A DNA stretch of 21,931 nt. Origin: Undibacterium sp. (GTDB taxonomy: Bacteria > Pseudomonadota > Gammaproteobacteria > Burkholderiales > Burkholderiaceae). The stretch spans positions 1 through 21,931 of the forward strand of contig JACMRF010000047.1 of the NCBI GenBank assembly GCA_014376575.1, read 5' to 3'. The notes below the pieces were generated by a model. The model was given only the letters and a program-made list of their open reading frames with translations. It did not search any database and was not told where the DNA came from. Below are positions 14,891 to 21,931 of this stretch, in pieces. Position 1 is the stretch's first letter. Each line of letters opens with the position of its first letter. A program made the position numbers and the translations under genes.

Positions 14891-16987
14891 ATGATTTCTA
14901 TACTTGACCGTCTTGCACTTTGGAAAAAATTCACCTTGCTTGGCGTGTTTAGTATTGTGTTGATTGGCCTGCCATTTGGCTTGTATGTGTTCGAGACCAA
15001 TAAAAGTTTAGGTGCCGCTAGGATAGAGTTGATGGGTATTGCCCCTGAACGGCAAATTCTCAAGGTTCTGCAACTCACCCAGCAGCATCGCGGTCTTTCC
15101 GGGATTTTTCTCTCGGGGAATACTGCCTTAGCGTCTGAGCGTAGCGCAAAAATGAATGAGGTTGAACTAGCCATATTGACGATGGACACCACGCTGCAGC
15201 AATACAAAGAGGCTACTGCGGTGATAGCATCCTGGCAGAAAACGAAAACTGCCTGGTCATCGGTTGCTGCTAAGGTAACGCAAGGCACTATTTCCGCGCC
15301 AGAGAGTTTTAAAGAACATACACTTGCGATCGCACAATTATTGGTCACTAGCGGGCTGATACTCGATCATTTTCAACTTGCGCTTGATCCGGAATCACAA
15401 AGTTTTTATTTGATGGACGCTGCATTTGTACAAATGCCAGGTCTGACCGAAGCAACGGCACAATTGCGAGGCAAAGGCGCAGCAATGCTAACATCAGGCG
15501 CTGCTACTCCGGAACAGCGGGTAGGAACGCTCGTCCTTGCTGGCAAGGCTGAGGATCGTTATGAGGGACTGACTGGCTCCTTAGGAAAAGGCGTGACAAC
15601 GCTAGAATTAAAGGCCAAGATTGATGAGGCAGGCAAGGTCGCGGTTGATTTGAGCGGACAATTTCTTAAGCTTGCCGATAAAGAAGTGGCGAACACTGAG
15701 CAGCTCACCTACTCCGCCAAAGAGTATTTTTCTCAGGCGACATTAGCCATCAATGCCCAGTTCAAGCTCAATGAAATTCTTGTTAATGAGTTTGAAAAAA
15801 TCATCACTCAACGCGTATTAAGGCTGGCAAATCGCCAGTATTTTTTGGCTGGGACGATCTTGATACTGGCGCTGATAGGGGCAATATTTGCGGCAATTAT
15901 TGTCCGGGGAATTCTTAAACAACTTGGTGGTGAACCGGCCTACGCTGCTGACATAGTTGAACAAATTGCCGGTAGTGATTTGTGCATAGCGGTCAATACG
16001 CATGCGAATGATCAATCAAGTTTGTTGTTCGCCATGAAGTCTACGCGTGACGAGCTTGCGACCATTATTTCGCATGCGCATAGCTGTAGTGAAACCATCG
16101 CAACTGCATCAAGCCAGATTGCTGCCGGTAATCTCGATTTATCCTCCCGCACAGAAACACAGGCGAGTTCCTTAGAAGAAACCGCCTCTTCAATGGAAGA
16201 GCTCACTTCTACCGTGAAGCAAAATGCCGACAACGCCAGTCAGGCAAATCAACTTGCGGTATCGGCGTCAGAAGTGGCCGTCCGTGGTGGGATAGTTGTT
16301 GCGAAGGTGGTCGGCACGATGGAATCCATTACCACTTCATCGAGAAAAATTGTTGATATCATCAGTGTCATAGATGGCATTGCTTTTCAGACAAATATTT
16401 TGGCACTCAATGCAGCGGTAGAGGCCGCCAGAGCGGGCGAACAAGGGCGCGGGTTTGCCGTGGTGGTTTCTGATGTGCGCAGTCTCGCTCAGCGCTCAGC
16501 CGCAGCGGCAAAAGAGATCAAGATTTTGATTGATGATTCTGTTGCAAACGTGGACGCCGGAAGTAAATTGGTTGCGCAGGCAGGGAGCACCATGAGCGAA
16601 GTGGTGGCCAGCATTGCCAGTGTCACCGATATCATGAGTGAAATCATGCTTGCTAGTAAAGAGCAAAGCGACGGCATAGAACAAGTCAATCAAGCGATCA
16701 TACAAATGGATGAAGTCACGCAACAAAATGCGGCTTTGGTGGAAGAGGCAGCCGCTGCAGCGCAGGCGCTACAGGATCAGGCGCAAAAATTGGTGCATGT
16801 CGTGAGCGTCTTCAAATTGTGTGATGTCGATGATCACATGCCGCTTGCCCATCCGCGCGCAAGATCGGCCAGTGTGATTAGCATCCATCGTCAGGCCACT
16901 GTGGTGATGCACCGTGCAGTAGTATCAAAGCGCAGTATTGGTGTCAACGCTAAGTTGATTAGCAATGGCCATCGGGAAGAATTTTAG
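14891..16987 (+). CDS. Methyl-accepting chemotaxis protein
   Basis: 698 residues. TM1 is at about 13-33 and TM2 at about 318-340, enclosing a roughly 280-residue periplasmic, mostly helical sensor. Near its start is [15 protein letters not shown], which resembles the conserved helix of nitrate/nitrite-sensing (NIT-like) domains, but this is weak. After TM2 comes the HAMP variant [20 protein letters not shown]. Methylation helices follow ([20 protein letters not shown]), then the signalling tip from about residue 511 ([20 protein letters not shown]). The cytoplasmic part binds CheA and CheW. The C-terminus has no CheR-tethering NWETF-like pentapeptide. ATG 14891 has only a weak ribosome site. 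Confidence 0.9.
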   Translation: MISILDRLALWKKFTLLGVFSIVLIGLPFGLYVFETNKSLGAARIELMGIAPERQILKVLQLTQQHRGLSGIFLSGNTALASERSAKMNEVELAILTMDTTLQQYKEATAVIASWQKTKTAWSSVAAKVTQGTISAPESFKEHTLAIAQLLVTSGLILDHFQLALDPESQSFYLMDAAFVQMPGLTEATAQLRGKGAAMLTSGAATPEQRVGTLVLAGKAEDRYEGLTGSLGKGVTTLELKAKIDEAGKVAVDLSGQFLKLADKEVANTEQLTYSAKEYFSQATLAINAQFKLNEILVNEFEKIITQRVLRLANRQYFLAGTILILALIGAIFAAIIVRGILKQLGGEPAYAADIVEQIAGSDLCIAVNTHANDQSSLLFAMKSTRDELATIISHAHSCSETIATASSQIAAGNLDLSSRTETQASSLEETASSMEELTSTVKQNADNASQANQLAVSASEVAVRGGIVVAKVVGTMESITTSSRKIVDIISVIDGIAFQTNILALNAAVEAARAGEQGRGFAVVVSDVRSLAQRSAAAAKEIKILIDDSVANVDAGSKLVAQAGSTMSEVVASIASVTDIMSEIMLASKEQSDGIEQVNQAIIQMDEVTQQNAALVEEAAAAAQALQDQAQKLVHVVSVFKLCDVDDHMPLAHPRARSASVISIHRQATVVMHRAVVSKRSIGVNAKLISNGHREEF

Positions 16988-17026
16988 ATATGAAGATAGT
17001 CATTTTTGTGTTTGCAAGAGAGATTA

Positions 17027-20000
17027 ATGATGATGAGTAAAGACGCCCTCGTTACCCGCGAGGTAGCAAAAAAAATGGCTGACAGTGATGCTTCTTTAAA
17101 CAGAGGTGTGCTCTCATCCGCTCGCCTGATTGTCAAATGGCTACCTTGGCTGGTCTTGGTCTTAGGCATGGTGGTGACCGCCACGCTTTGGCAGAGTGAG
17201 CGCGATAACGAAGCACGGCAGCTGCAAACAAAATTCGATTCACTGGTGCGGCAGACTGAAGCGCTGATCAGCGAGCGTATCGGCATGCATGAGCAGGTTT
17301 TACGCGGTGTAAAAAGCTTGTTCGTGGCATCGGACGACGTGAGTCGCCGCGAGTTTCACGATTACGTGGTCGGCTTACATCTTGAAGAACATTACCAGGG
17401 GATTCAGGGCGTTGGTTTTTCGAAGTTGCTGTCAGCGACAAAAAACACTCCGCTCGTTAATGCGAGTCGACTAGAGGATACTCCAGATTTTTCAATACAG
17501 TTACACGGTGAGTATGATCTTTACACCACAGTGATTGATCCGACGGCTCACCATCAATTCAAGCGGCAAGCCTTACGCGACGACGTACAAATAGAAAAAT
17601 TAATGCCGCGTTTGGGCGATTCTGCGCAAGGCTTACGCTATCGCGCAATGGAACAAGCGCGCGATACAGGAAAAACAATGGCATCGGGTAAAGTGAAGTT
17701 GTTGATGGAGATGGATGCACAAGCGCGGGCAGGATTTTTGATGTACTTGCCTGTGTATAAGAATGGTACTGCCGCCGATACGCCGGAAACGCGCCGTGCC
17801 AATCTACAGGGTTGGGTGTATGCGCCGTTTAGTGTGGATGATTTGATGGCCAGAATCATAGGAGAGCGGCGCAACGACATGGAGATAAAGATTTATGATG
17901 GCCAGGTGTTGGACGACAGCAGTTTGCTATATTCGCTAGGCGCCTGGCATACGACGATAGCGCCCGAGATACCTCTAGAAAGTAGCAGGAGTATGGATAT
18001 TTTCGGCCGCAGCTGGACCGTGGTCATACGCTCAGTACCTGGTTTTGGTGCCGAACTGATCGCCGGAAAGGCTATTGTGATTGCCAGCACAGGGGCATCA
18101 ATGAGCCTGCTTTTTGCATTGCTAACATGGCTGCTCGCCCGCAGCCGTACGCGTGCCATTGTGACGGCAATGGCGCTGCAGCATGAGCTTGACGAGCGCA
18201 AAAAAGTTTTGCACGCCTTGCATGATTCCGAAGCGTTTTCGCGTGCCACAATCAATGCTATTTCTGAGCATATTTGCGTCATCGACCAAAGTGGAACTGT
18301 GCTGACAATCAGCGACATCGATCTGCCTTATCTTTCCCATACCTATCCAGCGATTCATTGCATGGTGGGTGACAATTATTTTTCTAAATGTGAATTTGTC
18401 TTTGGCATGGATGAAAAAAAATCGGATGAAGTGAGCGCTGGAATGCGCTCGCTTATCGATGGTGAAAAGGCATTTTTTAGTTTTGAATATAGTTGTGGAA
18501 CTACGGATGCCATCATGTTTTTCTTGGTGAATATCACCCGGTTTTCTGATGACGATAATAAGTTGGTAGTCGTCCAGGCAGATATCTCTGAACGCAAGCG
18601 AGGCGAAGAATCACTCCGGTTGGCGGCCTCCGTATTCGACAATGTGATTGAAGCCATTATCGTCACGGATGCCAACTGCAATATCATCGCAATCAATCCA
18701 GCCTTTACTCAAATTACTGGTTACGGCGCAGCAGAAGTCCTCGGTAAAAATCCACGTTTTTTGCAGTCAGGACGGCATGACGCCACTTTTTATCAGGAAA
18801 TGTGGCGCTGTCTGAATACCTCAGGAAAGTGGCAGGGCGAAGTATGGAATAAAAGTAAAGACGGAACGTTGATTGCAGATTGGGCCTCAATCTCGACCGT
18901 CGTGGCTAAAGATGGCATGGTTGAGCGTTACGTCGCGGTATTTTGTGATGTAACAGAAAATAAAAAAATGGAAAAATTGGTCTGGGATCAGGCCAATTTT
19001 GATGCACTTACTTCTCTGCCTAACCGACTTTTGTTTCTCGATCGGCTCAGTATGGAGATTTATAAGGCAGAAACACATGACTTGTCGTTCGCCTTGTTTT
19101 TTATTGACCTCGATAATTTTAAAGACGTGAATGAAACGCTGGGCCATCATATCGGCGACGCGTTGTTGATACAAGCTGGGCAGCGTATCGCGACCTGTTT
19201 GCGGTTGTCCGACACAGTCGCTCGGCTTGGCGGGGATGAATTTTCAGTGCTATTAACGGAGGTGAATGATCCAGCCAAAATAGAAGCTATTGTCCAGGAA
19301 GTATTGGATAGGATGGCTGAACCATTTTTAATCGGTGATGATAAAGTTTATCTCACCGCTAGCGTAGGCATCACCTTGTATCCAGACGACGCAACGGTAT
19401 CGAGTGATTTATTTAAAAACGCCGATCAGGCGCTTTATGTTGCCAAGAATGCCGGGCGCAATCGGTTTAGTTATTTCACCAAAACGATGGAAGAAAGCGC
19501 TAGAGTCAGGCTGCAAACCTTAACTGATTTGCGCGGTGCGATCGCGGCAGATCAGCTCAAAGTATATTTTCAGCCTATCGTCGATCTGACGACCAATAAA
19601 GTGATCAAGGCAGAAGCGCTGCTGCGCTGGTTTCATCCCAGCCTGGGCATGATTAGCCCGGCGGAATTTATCCCTATTGCGGAAGAGTCTGGTTTGATTC
19701 ATGATATCGGCGATTGGGTTTTCAAGGAATCTGCCTTGTGGGCGCAACGCTGGAGTAAGCAAATTGGTCAGCCGTTTCAAATCAGTGTGAATAAATCGCC
19801 GATACAGTTTTATGCCAAATCAAAATACACTTCCTGGACAGAGTATCTTCAATTGCTAGGCTTGCCGGGAAAATGTATTTGCGTAGAAATTACAGAAGGT
19901 CTGCTTTTGAGTGCGGGGGTGGGCGAAAAGTTGCAGGAATATAATAAGTCGGGGATACAGGTGTCGATTGATGACTTTGGCACCGGCTATTCATCCATGT

Positions 20001-20287
20001 CTTACCTGAAGAAGTTTACGGTGGATTATCTGAAAATTGACCAGTCTTTTGTCCGCGATATGGAGCATGACGAAACCGATAGGGCGATCGCCGAGGCGAT
20101 TATTCTAATGGCGCATAAATTGGGCATCAAAGTGATCGCAGAGGGTATTGAGACCGAAGGACAGAGGGATCTGTTGATGGCGGCAGGTTGTGATTGTGGT
20201 CAAGGCTATCTGTTCTCCAAGGCAATCTCGCCAGCTGAGTTTGAATCACTGTTTATACAGACACGCTACAGCGAAAGTATTCTTTAA
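17027..20287 (+). CDS. CHASE-PAS-PAS-GGDEF-EAL cyclic-di-GMP enzyme
   Basis: 1086 residues from the triple ATG at 17027, preceded by AGAGAG. The longer TTG start at 17006 is unlikely. TM1 is at about 34-55, the periplasmic CHASE sensor at about 75-300 (EQVLRGVKSLFVASDDVSRR), and TM2 at about 345-372. Two PAS domains follow at about 395-520 and 530-645. GGDEF runs about 655-815, with intact GGDEF at 735-739 and an I-site R-L-S-D (726-729) five residues before it. EAL runs about 835-1070, with EALLRW (863), NKSPIQF, EITEG, DDFGTGYSS, KIDQSF and VIAEGIETEG all present. It may therefore both make and degrade cyclic-di-GMP, switched by a periplasmic ligand. It starts 39 bases after the chemoreceptor stop, so shared transcription is possible. 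Confidence 0.93.
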   Translation: MMMSKDALVTREVAKKMADSDASLNRGVLSSARLIVKWLPWLVLVLGMVVTATLWQSERDNEARQLQTKFDSLVRQTEALISERIGMHEQVLRGVKSLFVASDDVSRREFHDYVVGLHLEEHYQGIQGVGFSKLLSATKNTPLVNASRLEDTPDFSIQLHGEYDLYTTVIDPTAHHQFKRQALRDDVQIEKLMPRLGDSAQGLRYRAMEQARDTGKTMASGKVKLLMEMDAQARAGFLMYLPVYKNGTAADTPETRRANLQGWVYAPFSVDDLMARIIGERRNDMEIKIYDGQVLDDSSLLYSLGAWHTTIAPEIPLESSRSMDIFGRSWTVVIRSVPGFGAELIAGKAIVIASTGASMSLLFALLTWLLARSRTRAIVTAMALQHELDERKKVLHALHDSEAFSRATINAISEHICVIDQSGTVLTISDIDLPYLSHTYPAIHCMVGDNYFSKCEFVFGMDEKKSDEVSAGMRSLIDGEKAFFSFEYSCGTTDAIMFFLVNITRFSDDDNKLVVVQADISERKRGEESLRLAASVFDNVIEAIIVTDANCNIIAINPAFTQITGYGAAEVLGKNPRFLQSGRHDATFYQEMWRCLNTSGKWQGEVWNKSKDGTLIADWASISTVVAKDGMVERYVAVFCDVTENKKMEKLVWDQANFDALTSLPNRLLFLDRLSMEIYKAETHDLSFALFFIDLDNFKDVNETLGHHIGDALLIQAGQRIATCLRLSDTVARLGGDEFSVLLTEVNDPAKIEAIVQEVLDRMAEPFLIGDDKVYLTASVGITLYPDDATVSSDLFKNADQALYVAKNAGRNRFSYFTKTMEESARVRLQTLTDLRGAIAADQLKVYFQPIVDLTTNKVIKAEALLRWFHPSLGMISPAEFIPIAEESGLIHDIGDWVFKESALWAQRWSKQIGQPFQISVNKSPIQFYAKSKYTSWTEYLQLLGLPGKCICVEITEGLLLSAGVGEKLQEYNKSGIQVSIDDFGTGYSSMSYLKKFTVDYLKIDQSFVRDMEHDETDRAIAEAIILMAHKLGIKVIAEGIETEGQRDLLMAAGCDCGQGYLFSKAISPAEFESLFIQTRYSESIL

Positions 20288-20345
20288 AGGTACATTTATA
20301 GTGCATCTGCGCGTTGAGGAGGTGCTGATACAAGTCAATGGATCG

Positions 20346-20369
20346 CATATTCATATTCATATTCACATT
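20346..20369 (+). repeat. Short 6-bp tandem repeat
   Basis: CATATT three times followed by CACATT, in the intergenic region between the GGDEF-EAL gene and ubiU. No coding role is seen. It may add local AT-richness. Confidence 0.7.
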
Positions 20370-20438
20370 GCCTGTCCGCAACCGCTAAAGGCATATCAAC
20401 GCGGGGCCGCGCGTAATGTTAGGCCGCACCATGAAAGC

Positions 20439-20452
20439 TTGATCAAGAACAA
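20439..20452 (+). promoter_or_regulatory. FNR/Anr-like binding site upstream of ubiU
   Basis: TTGAT-CAAG-AACAA matches the FNR consensus TTGAT-N4-ATCAA at 9 of 10 conserved bases. Its centre lies about 43 bases before the ubiU ATG. A TATATA at 20471-20476 could be the -10. The arrangement resembles an FNR-activated promoter, though the spacing to the -10 is a few bases short of the classic class II layout. Confidence 0.5.
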
Positions 20453-20488
20453 GGCGCCAAGGCGACATTTTATATAGCATCATGCTCT

Positions 20489-21493
20489 ATGAAAACTATC
20501 GCTCTGGTTGCTCCTGCCGGTAGTCTGCTCGCGCTAAAAGCGGCGATAGACAAAGGAGCCAATGCCGTCTACCTCGGCTTGCGCAATGCCACCAATGCCC
20601 GTAATTTTGGTGGCCTTAATTTTACTGAAAACGATATCCGTCTCGGCGTGGATTACGCCCATGCCAAAGGGCGGGAAATCTTATTCGCCATCAACACCTA
20701 CCCGCAGGCGCGTGCAGTGCAGGAGTGGCGTGCTGCGATCGATACAGCGGTTGCCATGGGGGCCGACGCGATTATTCTGGCCGACCCTGGCCTGATGGCG
20801 TATGCGCGTAACCGCTACCCCGATTTGCGTCTGCATTTATCGGTGCAAGGCTCAGCCACCACGATTGATGCGATTGAATTGATGCGCGAACAGTTTGGCA
20901 TTAAGCGTGCCGTATTGCCACGCGTGCTGACCCTTGCCGAGATTGAAAAAATCATCAAACAGACCACGGTAGAGATAGAAGTCTTTGGCTTTGGTAGCCT
21001 GTGCGTAATGGCGGAAGGACGTTGCTTATTATCGAGCTATGTTACCGGCGATTCACCGAATAACAAGGGCGTTTGCTCGCCGGCGCACGCGATCACTTGG
21101 GAAGAGAAAGAGCGGACGCTACATGCCCGTTTAAGCGGCACGCTGATCGACATGTATGCGCCGGGCGAATCCGCTGGCTACCCAACCTTATGCAAGGGCC
21201 GCTTTGAAGTGGAAGGCGAACTCGATTATGCGCTGGAAGAGCCGACTAGCCTCAATGCCATAGGCTTGCTGCCCAAATTGGTCAGCATGGGTGTCGCGGC
21301 AATCAAGATAGAAGGGCGGCAACGTAGCCCGACCTATGTCGCGCAAGTAGTGGGTACCTTGAGAGCTGCGCTCGATGCCGCGATCAAAGATCCTGAACGC
21401 TATTCTCCACGCGCCGAATGGCAGCATGTGCTGGCCAAGCACGCAGAGGGCTCGCAGGTAACACAGGGGGCGTTTGAACGCCCCTGGAAGTAA
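20489..21493 (+). CDS. ubiU: O2-independent ubiquinone hydroxylation protein UbiU (U32 family)
   Basis: 334 residues, closely similar throughout to E. coli UbiU (YhbU): VAPAGSLLALKAAIDKGANA, NARNFGGLNFTEND, HLSVQGSATT, ALEEPTSLN and KIEGRQRSPTYVAQV. Four cysteines, C172, C179, C196 and C235, stand at the spacing of the E. coli [4Fe-4S] ligands (C169, C176, C193, C232), each shifted by three. With UbiV it hydroxylates ubiquinone precursors without oxygen. The sequence before ATG 20489 has no Shine-Dalgarno, and a predicted TATATA -10 lies only about 13 bases upstream, so the mRNA may be nearly leaderless. ubiT, the usual third gene, is not upstream in this window. Confidence 0.93.
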   Translation: MKTIALVAPAGSLLALKAAIDKGANAVYLGLRNATNARNFGGLNFTENDIRLGVDYAHAKGREILFAINTYPQARAVQEWRAAIDTAVAMGADAIILADPGLMAYARNRYPDLRLHLSVQGSATTIDAIELMREQFGIKRAVLPRVLTLAEIEKIIKQTTVEIEVFGFGSLCVMAEGRCLLSSYVTGDSPNNKGVCSPAHAITWEEKERTLHARLSGTLIDMYAPGESAGYPTLCKGRFEVEGELDYALEEPTSLNAIGLLPKLVSMGVAAIKIEGRQRSPTYVAQVVGTLRAALDAAIKDPERYSPRAEWQHVLAKHAEGSQVTQGAFERPWK

Positions 21494-21497
21494 TGGG

Positions 21498-21624
21498 CAC
21501 TTCTATAAGGTCGATTTTCGGGCGCATAGCTTCGTTGGAAATCCTCGCAATACCGATCTATTGCTGCGGTTTGCGCCTTGCTCTGCATCTCGATAATCGA
21601 CCTTCCAGAAGCTCCATAGAAGTG
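21498..21624. repeat. 127-bp palindromic element between ubiU and ubiV
   Basis: Nested inverted repeats span the gap: CACTTCTAT (21498-21506) with ATAGAAGTG (21616-21624), AAGGTCGATT (21507-21516) with AATCGACCTT (21595-21604), GGCGCA (21521-21526) with TGCGCC (21572-21577), and GCAATA (21547-21552) with TATTGC (21559-21564). The right arm has an 11-base bulge (21605-21615). There is no T-run on the plus strand. It looks like a non-autonomous (MITE-like) insertion or a structured RNA element. Confidence 0.75.
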
Positions 21625-21643
21625 ACCTAAATTAAATTTATTT

Positions 21644-21931
21644 ATGAACCAACAAAAAATCGCATTGGCGCCGCTTGCCTATTTTTGGTCCAGGGAACAG
21701 ACACTCGCTTTTTATGTCGAGGCGATGCACTGGCCGGTGGATATTATTTATCTGGGCGAAGTGGTGTGTTCGCGCCGGCATTTGCTTAAATTTGAAGACT
21801 GGTTTGCCCTCGCCAAAGAATTGCGCGATGCCGGAAAAAGTGTGGTCATGTCTACCCAAACGCTGATCGATAACGAGCCAGACCGGCGCGCCATGCACAG
21901 ACTGATAGAGCGCGCTGCCGATGAAGACTTC
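21644..21931 (+). CDS. ubiV: O2-independent ubiquinone hydroxylation protein UbiV, 3' end cut by window
   Basis: 96 codons are open to the last base without a stop. The start MNQQKIALAPLAYFWSRE and the segment IIYLGEVVCSRRH match the N-terminus of E. coli UbiV (YhbV). C42 falls where the first [4Fe-4S] cysteine (C39 in E. coli) is expected. The segment KSVVMSTQTLIDNE also fits. UbiU and UbiV act as a complex in anaerobic ubiquinone synthesis. The remaining cluster cysteines lie beyond the window. No clear ribosome site precedes ATG 21644. Confidence 0.9.
   Translation, partial: MNQQKIALAPLAYFWSREQTLAFYVEAMHWPVDIIYLGEVVCSRRHLLKFEDWFALAKELRDAGKSVVMSTQTLIDNEPDRRAMHRLIERAADEDF

Noticed and set aside
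20190..20477. 95-codon ORF across the end of the GGDEF-EAL gene and the intergenic region
   Set aside because: Starts inside the EAL coding sequence in another frame. The protein is low-complexity (His-Ile repeats from the CATATT tract) and resembles nothing known.

Overview
The window looks like chromosomal DNA of a Gram-negative betaproteobacterium, most likely in or near the Oxalobacteraceae. This is inferred from the gene families and the moderate GC content, not from any rRNA. Supporting families are an O2-independent ubiquinone pair (ubiU/ubiV), a proteobacterial-type egtD/egtB pair, TonB- and Tat-dependent export signals, and NarX/NarL-type regulators. The genus Undibacterium would fit but cannot be proven here.

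Region 1 (1-6840) is a phosphorus-scavenging block. It holds a periplasmic CpdB-type 2',3'-cyclic nucleotide phosphodiesterase/3'-nucleotidase cut by the window edge, a small Sel1-repeat protein, and a TonB-dependent outer-membrane receptor. Three bases after the receptor lies a Tat-exported glycerophosphodiester phosphodiesterase. A well-spaced Pho-box plus -10 sits just upstream of the receptor, so phosphate-starvation control is likely. A divergent 36-residue secreted-peptide ORF, with its own weaker Pho-like box, shares the same intergenic region.

Region 2 (6841-9610) is an ergothioneine operon: egtD, egtB and a DUF427 gene, tightly packed. The DUF427 stop codon lies inside a 12-bp tandem repeat. 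A perfect 12-bp stem-loop follows.

Region 3 (9634-12470) is a decayed zone. After a small unknown minus-strand gene come about 650 bases of intergenic repeats (long hairpin, direct repeat, REP-like palindrome). Next is an in-frame chimera of a beta-carbonic anhydrase N-terminus and a NarX-like kinase C-terminus with three in-frame stops, then a NarL-like regulator with a stop in its DNA-binding domain, then the tail of a PAS-containing sensor. The nitrate-type two-component system here is dead.

Region 4 (12443-20287) is intact signalling: a PAS-PAS-HisKA_3 kinase overlapping its LuxR-type response regulator, a methyl-accepting chemotaxis protein, and a CHASE-PAS-PAS-GGDEF-EAL cyclic-di-GMP enzyme with intact motifs.

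Region 5 (20288-21931) has ubiU, with an FNR-like box upstream, and the start of ubiV. They are separated by a 127-bp palindromic element. No tRNA, rRNA, CRISPR array or transposase gene was seen.
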